Source: Flavobacteriaceae bacterium (GTDB taxonomy: Bacteria; Bacteroidota; Bacteroidia; Flavobacteriales; Flavobacteriaceae). From it: a stretch of DNA of 64,000 nucleotides. Location of the stretch: positions 1-64,000 of the forward strand of contig JAQWFW010000013.1 of NCBI GenBank assembly GCA_029238515.1. Reading direction: 5' to 3'. The position numbers were made by a program, and so were the translations under genes. Shown one piece after another: positions 35,037-41,952 of this stretch. The notes beneath the pieces were generated by a model, which saw nothing but the letters and a program-made list of their open reading frames with translations, made no database searches and was not told the DNA's origin. The stretch's first letter is position 1, and each line of letters starts with the position of its first letter.

Positions 35037-35060
35037 ATTTCCTATGCATGCATAGGAAAT
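35037..35060. promoter_or_regulatory. Perfect 24-base palindrome between etfB and pdhB
   Basis: ATTTCCTATGCA (35037-35048) is followed immediately by its reverse complement TGCATAGGAAAT (35049-35060), with no mismatch and no spacer. It lies 60 bases from the etfB start and 66 bases from the pdhB start. Relative to the candidate -7 boxes it would cover the upstream promoter region of etfB and lie upstream of the pdhB promoter. It is best explained as an operator for a dimeric regulator of central or fatty-acid metabolism; the regulator is not identified. Confidence 0.6.
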
Positions 35061-35098
35061 TTTAAACAAATGATGTAATTATTATTGTACATTATTCT

Positions 35099-35106
35099 TA
35101 TTTTTG
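35099..35106 (+). promoter_or_regulatory. Candidate -7 promoter box for pdhB
   Basis: TATTTTTG is an exact TAnnTTTG match 19 bases before the pdhB start codon. No TTTG at the standard upstream distance is present, so the promoter may need an activator, possibly at the palindrome 35037-35060. Confidence 0.4.
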
Positions 35107-35125
35107 CCCCATCAAAAATTAGTGA

Positions 35126-36103
35126 ATGAAAACAATTCAATTTAGAGAAGCAATTTGTGAAGCCATGAGCGAAGAGATGCGCCGTGATGAAAGCATTTAT
35201 TTGATGGGCGAGGAAGTTGCCGAATACAATGGTGCGTACAAAGCATCTAAAGGGATGCTTGACGAGTTTGGCGAAAAGCGTGTTATTGATACACCTATTG
35301 CAGAGCTTGGTTTTGCGGGTATAGCTGTAGGATCTACAATGACAGGCAACAGGCCTATTGTGGAGTTCATGACTTTTAATTTCTCATTAGTTGGGATTGA
35401 TCAAATCATAAATAATGCTGCTAAAATCAGACAAATGTCCGGAGGTCAGTTCAAATGCCCAATAGTCTTCAGAGGCCCAACAGCTTCTGCAGGCCAGTTA
35501 GCGGCAACACACTCACAAGCATTTGAAAGTTGGTATGCCAATTGCCCAGGATTAAAAGTGATTGTCCCATCTAATCCATATGACGCAAAAGGACTTTTGA
35601 AAGCAGCCATACGTGACGATGACCCAGTTATTTTTATGGAAAGTGAGCAAATGTACGGTGATAAAGGGGAAGTTCCAGAAGGTGAATATGTTTTGCCAAT
35701 TGGAGTTGCTGAAATCAAACGTGCGGGATCGGATGTGACTGTTGTTTCTTTTGGAAAAATCATCAAAGAAGCCTACAAAGCTGCTGAAGATTTAGATAAA
35801 GAAGGTATTTCATGTGAAATCATTGATCTTAGAACAGTACGGCCATTAGATATCAATTCAATCTTAGAATCTGTCAAGAAAACCAATCGATTGGTTATTT
35901 TGGAGGAAGCTTGGCCCTTTGGGAATGTTTCTACAGAAATCACATATCAAGTGCAACAAAAAGCTTTTGATTACCTCGATGCACCGATTATAAAAATCAA
36001 TACAGCCGATACACCAGCTCCTTATTCTCCTGTTTTGTTAGAAGAATGGTTGCCAAATAGTGACGATGTGGTCAAAGCTGTAAAGAAAGTATTATATAAA
36101 TAA
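35126..36103 (+). CDS. pdhB: Pyruvate dehydrogenase E1 component, beta subunit
   Basis: Thiamine-diphosphate E1 beta subunit of 325 aa. Opening FREAICEAMSEEMRRDESIYLMGEEV; GKRVIDTPIAE-like segment GEKRVIDTPIAELGFAGIAVG; HSQAFESWYANCPGLKVIVPSNPYDAKGLLKAAI; and EEAWPFGNVSTEI near the C-terminus. Branched-chain keto acid E1 beta is a close relative, but the sequence fits the flavobacterial pdhB type. The E1 alpha and E2 genes are not adjacent, as is usual for this group. It is divergent from etfBA. Confidence 0.93.
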   Translation: MKTIQFREAICEAMSEEMRRDESIYLMGEEVAEYNGAYKASKGMLDEFGEKRVIDTPIAELGFAGIAVGSTMTGNRPIVEFMTFNFSLVGIDQIINNAAKIRQMSGGQFKCPIVFRGPTASAGQLAATHSQAFESWYANCPGLKVIVPSNPYDAKGLLKAAIRDDDPVIFMESEQMYGDKGEVPEGEYVLPIGVAEIKRAGSDVTVVSFGKIIKEAYKAAEDLDKEGISCEIIDLRTVRPLDINSILESVKKTNRLVILEEAWPFGNVSTEITYQVQQKAFDYLDAPIIKINTADTPAPYSPVLLEEWLPNSDDVVKAVKKVLYK

Positions 36104-36159
36104 AACAAGGGGCCCAAAATAAGTCAAAAAATAGGTTTTTCTATTCTTATTCATTTCAT

Positions 36160-36167
36160 TACATTTG
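36160..36167 (+). promoter_or_regulatory. Candidate -7 promoter box for hppA
   Basis: TACATTTG, an exact TAnnTTTG match, lies 29 bases before the hppA start codon in the 93-base gap after pdhB. The -33 element is unclear (a T-run at about 36136-36140). Confidence 0.4.
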
Positions 36168-36196
36168 TGGCCTTTAAAATCAATTAAAACTATATT

Positions 36197-38563
36197 ATGG
36201 AATCAATGATGATATACATGCCGATTGTAATGGCAGTATTAGGACTAGTTTACATGTGGACGAAGCAGTCTTGGGTTATGAAGCAAGACGCAGGAGACGG
36301 TAAGATGAAAGAAATTTCTGACTATATCTACGAAGGTGCTTTAGCATTTTTAGGGGCAGAATATAGACTGCTCTCAATTTTTGTTTTGATAGTAAGTATA
36401 GCACTTGCGGCAGTATCATTTATTATTCCAACAACACACATACTTATTGTAGTCGCTTTTATTTTTGGTGCTATCTTTTCTGCATTTGCAGGAAATATCG
36501 GAATGAAAATCGCTACAAAAACTAATGTTAGAACTACCCAAGCAGCAAAAACAAGTCTTCCCAATGCACTAAAAATTTCTTTTGGTGGTGGAACCGTAAT
36601 GGGTCTTGGTGTTGCTGGTCTTGCAGTTTTAGGGCTAACTGTATTTTTTATAATTTTCTTTCATTTCTTTATGGATGGTCAATGGACCAACACAATGGAT
36701 ATGACTATTGTTCTTGAAACACTTGCTGGATTTTCACTTGGTGCTGAGTCTATTGCACTTTTTGCTCGAGTAGGTGGAGGTATTTACACCAAAGCTGCAG
36801 ATGTTGGCGCTGATTTGGTAGGAAAAGTTGAGGCAGGAATTCCTGAAGACGACCCTAGAAACCCAGCAACAATTGCCGATAATGTTGGTGATAACGTTGG
36901 AGATGTAGCCGGAATGGGTGCAGATTTATTTGGTTCATATGTTGCAACTGTTCTTGCGGCGATGGTCCTTGGCAACTATGTGATCAACGATATGGGTGGA
37001 AGTATTTCAGATAACTTTGGTGGAATTGGCCCAATTTTATTACCAATGGCCATTGCAGGTGCCGGAATAATTATCTCTATTATAGGAACGTTATTAGTAA
37101 AAATTAAAAGTAATGAAGCTAAGGAAGCTCAAGTTATGGGCGCACTTAACAAAGGGAATTGGACTTCAATTATTCTTGTAGCCATTTCTTGCTTTGGACT
37201 TGTAACATGGATGTTGCCCGAAACCATGCAAATGGAATTTTTTGGCGAAGGTTTGCAAGAAATATCATCAATGCGTGTGTTTTATGCTACTTTAGTTGGA
37301 CTTGTTGTTGGCGCGGTTATTTCTTCAGTAACTGAATACTACACAGGACTTGGTAAATCACCAATTCTAAAAATCGTACAACAATCGAGTACCGGTGCAG
37401 GAACAAATATCATTGCAGGTTTAGCAACAGGAATGATTTCAACATTTCCATCAGTACTATTGTTTGCTGGTGCCATTTGGGCCTCTTACGGTTTTGCTGG
37501 TTTTTACGGAGTAGCTTTAGCGGCTTCAGCAATGATGGCAACCACAGCTATGCAGTTGGCAATCGATGCTTTTGGACCAATTTCTGACAACGCTGGTGGT
37601 ATTGCTGAAATGAGTGAACAAGAACCCATTGTACGTGAACGTACAGATATATTAGATTCAGTAGGAAATACAACTGCTGCTACAGGAAAAGGATTTGCGA
37701 TTGCTTCTGCAGCATTAACCTCTTTAGCATTATTTGCAGCCTATGTTACTTTTACCGGGATCGACGGGATTAATATTTTTAAAGCTCCTGTTCTTGCCAT
37801 GCTTTTTGTTGGTGGAATGGTGCCTGTGGTATTCTCTGCTCTTGCGATGAATGCTGTTGGAAAAGCAGCCATGGAAATGGTACAAGAAGTGAGACGTCAA
37901 TTCAAAGAAATTGCAGGCATCATGGAAGGTACTGGTACTCCAGAATACGACAAATGTGTTGCGATTTCAACGCAAGCCTCACTTAAGGAGATGATGTTGC
38001 CTGGATTATTGACAATAGGCTTTCCGCTTATCATAGCTTTTGTTCCCATGATTTTCGGTATGGATTCATTAGCCATTGCCGAAATGCTTGGAGGTTATAT
38101 GGCAGGTGTTACAGTTTCTGGTGTGCTTTGGGCAATTTTCCAAAACAACGCTGGTGGAGCATGGGACAATGCCAAAAAATCTTTTGAAGCAGGGGTAGAA
38201 ATTAATGGAGAAATGACCTATAAAGGTTCTGATGCCCACAAAGCAGCAGTAACTGGGGACACTGTAGGTGATCCATTCAAAGACACTTCTGGACCTTCCA
38301 TGAATATTCTTATCAAACTTACTTGTCTTATTGGATTAGTAATTGCCCCAATTTTAGGGGGGCATTCAGAAGAAGCAACTGCAATGACAACTCAAGAAGT
38401 TGAATTGAATGTTTCAATTGATGCAGAATATGCTACAGCAAGCATTACAACTGTTACAGCCGAAAATGGTGTTGAAACAATTGTAGAAAAATCATATTAC
38501 GGAACGGAGGATGAAGTTGAAAAACTTTTAGAAGAAAGAATAAAAGAAGTTACAAAAAAATAA
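36197..38563 (+). CDS. hppA: Membrane-bound ion-pumping pyrophosphatase, K+-dependent type
   Basis: Integral membrane pump of 788 aa that uses pyrophosphate hydrolysis to export H+ and/or Na+. The substrate site is clear: GGGIYTKAADVGADLVGKVE (about 195-214), DDPRNPATIADNVGDNVGDVAGMGADL, and later DNAGGIAEMSEQ and KAAVTGDTVGDPFKDTSGPS. The segment GNTTAATGKG has Ala where K+-independent pumps carry Lys, indicating the K+-dependent subclass. About 60 hydrophilic residues follow the last membrane helix, an extension beyond the usual end of the family. A bidirectional terminator lies just downstream. Confidence 0.96.
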   Translation: MESMMIYMPIVMAVLGLVYMWTKQSWVMKQDAGDGKMKEISDYIYEGALAFLGAEYRLLSIFVLIVSIALAAVSFIIPTTHILIVVAFIFGAIFSAFAGNIGMKIATKTNVRTTQAAKTSLPNALKISFGGGTVMGLGVAGLAVLGLTVFFIIFFHFFMDGQWTNTMDMTIVLETLAGFSLGAESIALFARVGGGIYTKAADVGADLVGKVEAGIPEDDPRNPATIADNVGDNVGDVAGMGADLFGSYVATVLAAMVLGNYVINDMGGSISDNFGGIGPILLPMAIAGAGIIISIIGTLLVKIKSNEAKEAQVMGALNKGNWTSIILVAISCFGLVTWMLPETMQMEFFGEGLQEISSMRVFYATLVGLVVGAVISSVTEYYTGLGKSPILKIVQQSSTGAGTNIIAGLATGMISTFPSVLLFAGAIWASYGFAGFYGVALAASAMMATTAMQLAIDAFGPISDNAGGIAEMSEQEPIVRERTDILDSVGNTTAATGKGFAIASAALTSLALFAAYVTFTGIDGINIFKAPVLAMLFVGGMVPVVFSALAMNAVGKAAMEMVQEVRRQFKEIAGIMEGTGTPEYDKCVAISTQASLKEMMLPGLLTIGFPLIIAFVPMIFGMDSLAIAEMLGGYMAGVTVSGVLWAIFQNNAGGAWDNAKKSFEAGVEINGEMTYKGSDAHKAAVTGDTVGDPFKDTSGPSMNILIKLTCLIGLVIAPILGGHSEEATAMTTQEVELNVSIDAEYATASITTVTAENGVETIVEKSYYGTEDEVEKLLEERIKEVTKK

Positions 38564-38580
38564 ACTTCTTTATCCGCTAT

Positions 38581-38617
38581 AAAAAAACCACATTGAATTT
38601 CTCAATGTGGTTTTTTT
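38581..38617. terminator. Bidirectional intrinsic terminator between hppA and the kinase gene
   Basis: AAAAAAACCACATTGA (38581-38596), loop ATTTC, TCAATGTGGTTTTTTT (38602-38617): a 16-base-pair perfect stem with A-run and T-run ends, functional on both strands. It lies between the convergent ends of hppA and the deoxynucleoside kinase gene. Confidence 0.92.
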
Positions 38618-38638
38618 ATTTTGTGATGATTTGTATTC

Positions 38639-39253
38639 TTAAAAAAGGCCGTTTATTTCAGCATCAATTTTATTGATAATTCCGCCGAGATCTTCTTTAT
38701 TTTCTACAAAGTCTAAATCATCCACATCAATGATAAGCAATCGCCCTTTGTTGTAGCCATGAATCCAAGCTTCATAGCGCTCGTTCAGTCGGCTCAGGTA
38801 ATCTATACTAATCGAGTTTTCATAATCTCTCCCACGTTTATGAATTTGATTGACTAGATTTGGAATAGAACTACGTAAATAAATAAGCAAGTCTGGTGCT
38901 TCGACCAAGCTTTCCATTAAATTGAACAAAGAGCTATAATTATCAAAATCCCTATTGGTCATCAGCCCCATTGCGTGTAAGTTTGGCGCAAAAATATTTG
39001 CATCTTCATAAATGGTTCGGTCTTGAATAATGTCCTTACCGCTTTTACGAATTTGTAAAACTTGACGAAACCTGCTGTTTAAAAAATAAACTTGAAGATT
39101 AAAACTCCAACGCTCCATTTGATTGTAAAAATCATCCAAATAAGGATTGTCCACAACGTCTTCCAGCTGTGCTTCCCATTTGTAATGTTTTGCCAATAAT
39201 TGGGTTAATGTTGTTTTTCCAGCGCCAATATTTCCTGCAATTGCAATGTGCAT
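38639..39253 (-). CDS. Deoxynucleoside kinase
   Basis: Phosphorylates deoxynucleosides for salvage (deoxyadenosine/deoxyguanosine kinase type). It is 204 aa. P-loop GNIGAGKT at residues 7-14, QDRTIYED (DRS/DRT-type substrate motif) near residue 83, and RGRDYENSISIDYLSRLNERYEAWI, which includes the lid arginines. It complements NupC uptake seen elsewhere in the window. It follows the upstream exported-protein gene after 3 bases on the same strand. Confidence 0.92.
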   Translation of the reverse strand: MHIAIAGNIGAGKTTLTQLLAKHYKWEAQLEDVVDNPYLDDFYNQMERWSFNLQVYFLNSRFRQVLQIRKSGKDIIQDRTIYEDANIFAPNLHAMGLMTNRDFDNYSSLFNLMESLVEAPDLLIYLRSSIPNLVNQIHKRGRDYENSISIDYLSRLNERYEAWIHGYNKGRLLIIDVDDLDFVENKEDLGGIINKIDAEINGLF

Positions 39254-39256
39254 AAT

Positions 39257-40039
39257 TTAATGTTTTATAAGTTGGTAGTGGTGAAGAAATTCGCCGTCAT
39301 AAATATACAAGGTTTGATTCATTACAAAAAACTGTTTAATTAAATTTTTTGGAATTTCTAAAACTTGAAATTCATCACTATTTGAGAATTTGTAGTAGAG
39401 GTCATTGTTTTTTTGGAACAACAACACGTTATTCAAAACACTAAACCCATTGAAAGATTCATGCTTTATTTTTTGAACCAAACTCCCAGTGTAATTAAAT
39501 TGAAAAAAATAAGATGGTGTAAGGGCATAAACATTGTTGTAATCACTTTCTATAGCCAATACTTGTTCGCCCAGAGGCAAAGTAGTCAGTCTAGTGCTGT
39601 TTATTTCATAATCAAATAATTCAAGCTCAAGAGTTAATGCATTGAATACCCAAAATGTGGTGTCGCTGCCCAATGCAATATTGTTGACCAAACGAACAGG
39701 GCTAATCATATTGAAATTTAATTCAAACAATTCTGCAAGACGATTGTCTAACAATATAACTGTATTTTGAGCCTTGTGAAGCACTGCAATTTTGAGTGTA
39801 TTGAAAATTTGAACTTGATCAATTTCTCCAAATTGTAAATTGCTGTACGACAAAACATTCTCTTTTTTCTTTTTGTAAAGTGTTTTGTTTTTAATGTAGT
39901 ACAGTGCTTCAAAACTATCTATACCTACAAATTGGGTCCAGTCTGCCGTAGTTTTTTTTAAAAAACGAACCTCTAATGATTTTTGGGCATACACTGTAGT
40001 CGCGCACAAAAATAGCATTAAGACACTTAATTTTTTCAT
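39257..40039 (-). CDS. Exported protein of unknown function, possible beta-propeller
   Basis: A 260-residue protein with signal peptide MKKLSVLMLFLCATTVYAQ. The body has short strand pairs of the type FEALYYIKNKTLYKK, LYIYDGEFLHHY and DTTFWVFNALTLELELFDY, which suggest a beta-propeller or repeated beta fold; no family was recognised. Start at 40039 is preferred over an in-frame start 30 bases upstream because it begins the signal peptide. It precedes the deoxynucleoside kinase gene by 3 bases, so both are probably co-expressed, though no functional link is apparent. Confidence 0.7.
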   Translation of the reverse strand: MKKLSVLMLFLCATTVYAQKSLEVRFLKKTTADWTQFVGIDSFEALYYIKNKTLYKKKKENVLSYSNLQFGEIDQVQIFNTLKIAVLHKAQNTVILLDNRLAELFELNFNMISPVRLVNNIALGSDTTFWVFNALTLELELFDYEINSTRLTTLPLGEQVLAIESDYNNVYALTPSYFFQFNYTGSLVQKIKHESFNGFSVLNNVLLFQKNNDLYYKFSNSDEFQVLEIPKNLIKQFFVMNQTLYIYDGEFLHHYQLIKH

Positions 40040-40143
40040 CGTCTGAAAAGTACAAAAAAAAATATTCAATTTTTGTTACATTTTTCAAATAGAGTCGTTC
40101 TATTTAAACTGCACAAATATTCTAAACTTAAATTTAATTTATC

Positions 40144-40992
40144 ATGAACACATTATTTAGACTTGTTGTCCTTCTTTTATGCTCTACCTTTTCACTCTTT
40201 GCACAAGATTTTCAAGGGGTAGCAACCTACAAAACGCAACGTAAGTTGGATATTAAAATTGACAGCACCCAAGTTGGTGGTGGAGAAATGCAAAAACAAA
40301 TTATGGATATGCTAAAGAAAGAATTCCAAAAAACCTACATTCTTTCGTTTGATAAAAACACCTCTATTTATAAGGAGGATGAAGCACTGGCAGCACCATC
40401 TGCTGGAGGAGCTATGATGGTAGTTTCATCTTTAGGAGGTTCTGGAACATTGTTTAAGGATATAAAAAATCAGTCATTTACAAACCAGCTGGAAACTTTT
40501 GGAAAGCAATTTGTAATTAAAGACCGTTTGAAACCAATTAAATGGGTGTTGCATAGCGAAACTAAGAATATTGGTAATTACACTTGCTATAAGGCAACTT
40601 ACACAAAGGAAATAGAAGAAATGTCAATGATGACATTTAGCAGTAGTGAAGATGATAATAAAGGTGAGGATTCAAACGAGTTACTTGAGATGAAAACCAC
40701 AACTGTAACAGCATGGTATACGCCACAAATCCCAGTAAGCAATGGACCGGAAAGTTATCAAGGTCTACCAGGGCTAATTTTGGAAGTCAACGACGGAGAA
40801 TTAACAATTTTATGTAGTAAAATTACTCTAAACCCAAAGAAAACATTAGAAATAGCAGAACCCAAAAAAGGAAAAGAAGTTACCCAGCAAGAATATGATG
40901 ATATTATGGAGAAAAAGATGGAAGAGATGAGTGAACAGTATAGAGGGCGAGGGGCGGACGAAAATGCTATTGAGATTCGTATTGGTGGATGA
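40144..40992 (+). CDS. GLPGLI family exported protein (first copy)
   Basis: A 282-residue protein with signal peptide ending in FSLFAQ (residue 20). It carries the defining family motif GLPGLILEVNDGELTILCSKI near residue 205, after TAWYTPQIPVSNGPESYQ. N-terminal DFQGVATYKT and the central LSFDKNTSIYKEDEAL are also family features. The C-terminus is highly charged and ends with EQYRGRGADENAIEIRIGG. GLPGLI proteins are restricted to Bacteroidota and have no established function. It stands 75 bases before a paralog and upstream of a TonB-receptor-like gene. Confidence 0.88.
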   Translation: MNTLFRLVVLLLCSTFSLFAQDFQGVATYKTQRKLDIKIDSTQVGGGEMQKQIMDMLKKEFQKTYILSFDKNTSIYKEDEALAAPSAGGAMMVVSSLGGSGTLFKDIKNQSFTNQLETFGKQFVIKDRLKPIKWVLHSETKNIGNYTCYKATYTKEIEEMSMMTFSSSEDDNKGEDSNELLEMKTTTVTAWYTPQIPVSNGPESYQGLPGLILEVNDGELTILCSKITLNPKKTLEIAEPKKGKEVTQQEYDDIMEKKMEEMSEQYRGRGADENAIEIRIGG

Positions 40993-41035
40993 TTCCTTTT
41001 GTGAATAATTTAACGCTATCATATTAAACAAAATG

Positions 41036-41043
41036 TAAATTTG
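41036..41043 (+). promoter_or_regulatory. Candidate -7 promoter box for the second GLPGLI gene
   Basis: TAAATTTG, an exact TAnnTTTG match, lies 24 bases before the start codon at 41068, in the gap after the first GLPGLI gene. No well-spaced -33 TTTG was found. The second GLPGLI gene and the receptor gene may have their own transcript. Confidence 0.35.
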
Positions 41044-41067
41044 TAGCACATTCAAAACAACCGATAA

Positions 41068-41925
41068 ATGACTTTTAAGCGCAGTATTATTTTTACACTT
41101 CTAATCTGTAGCGCATTTGTTTTTGCGCAAGATTTTCAAGGCAAAGCATATTATTTTTCAAAAACTAGTCCTGATATGGATAGTTGGGGTGGGCAACAGA
41201 TGAGTGAAGCACAAAAGAAACAAATAGCGGAGCGAATGCGTAGTATGTTTGAGAAAACTTACATTTTGACTTTTGACAAAGAAGCTTCTATTTTTAAAGA
41301 AGAAGAAGTTTTAGAAGCGCCAGGACAAAAAGGATTTGGTATGTGGGGGAGTAGTTTCTCTGCTGGACCGCAATACAAAAGTGTCAAAACGCAACAATTC
41401 ATTCAAGATCAAGAATTTTTTGGAAGACAATTTTTGATTACTGATTCATTGCAAAAATTGGAATGGAAGCTTGGTTCAGAAACCAAGCAAATCGGACAAT
41501 ACTTATGCATGAAAGCAACAGCTGTCAAAACTGTAGACGAATTTGATTGGCGAAGTATGCGTAAAAAAGACCGAAAAAAAGAAAATAAAACCACACAAAA
41601 AGATGATGCAAAATCATCTGCTGTTTCTGATGAAATTGAAGTTCCAAAAACTATCGAAGTTACAGCATGGTATACTCCTCAAATCCCTGTGAATCAAGGG
41701 CCTGGAGAGTTTTGGGGATTGCCTGGACTAATTCTTGAAGTTAATGCTGACCAAACAACAATTTTGTGTAATAAAATTACTTTAAATCCTCAAGAAAAAA
41801 TCAAAATTCAAGCTCCAGAAAAGGGGAAAGTCATCTCTCGTGCTGACTATAATGCCACTGTAAAGCAAAAAATGAAGGAAATGCGAGAAATGTACCGTGG
41901 TCGCGGAAACAAAAGACAAAAATAA
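41068..41925 (+). CDS. GLPGLI family exported protein (second copy)
   Basis: A 285-residue paralog of the upstream gene, with signal peptide ending FVFAQ (residue 20). It shares DFQGKAYYF, YILTFDKEASIFKEEEVLE, TAWYTPQIPVNQGPGEFWG, GLPGLILEVNADQTTILCNK and the ending MREMYRGRGNKRQK. The middle has a Lys/Asp-rich insert (KKDRKKENKTTQKDDAKSS). Similarity runs along the whole length, indicating a tandem duplication followed by divergence. It is 27 bases upstream of the receptor-like gene, so it is probably co-transcribed with it. Function unknown. Confidence 0.88.
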   Translation: MTFKRSIIFTLLICSAFVFAQDFQGKAYYFSKTSPDMDSWGGQQMSEAQKKQIAERMRSMFEKTYILTFDKEASIFKEEEVLEAPGQKGFGMWGSSFSAGPQYKSVKTQQFIQDQEFFGRQFLITDSLQKLEWKLGSETKQIGQYLCMKATAVKTVDEFDWRSMRKKDRKKENKTTQKDDAKSSAVSDEIEVPKTIEVTAWYTPQIPVNQGPGEFWGLPGLILEVNADQTTILCNKITLNPQEKIKIQAPEKGKVISRADYNATVKQKMKEMREMYRGRGNKRQK

Positions 41926-41952
41926 TTACCAATTTACATCTAAATTAAAGTA

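Noticed and set aside
36108-36115. GGGGCCC as a terminator or operator after pdhB
   Set aside because: Too short, with no T-run.
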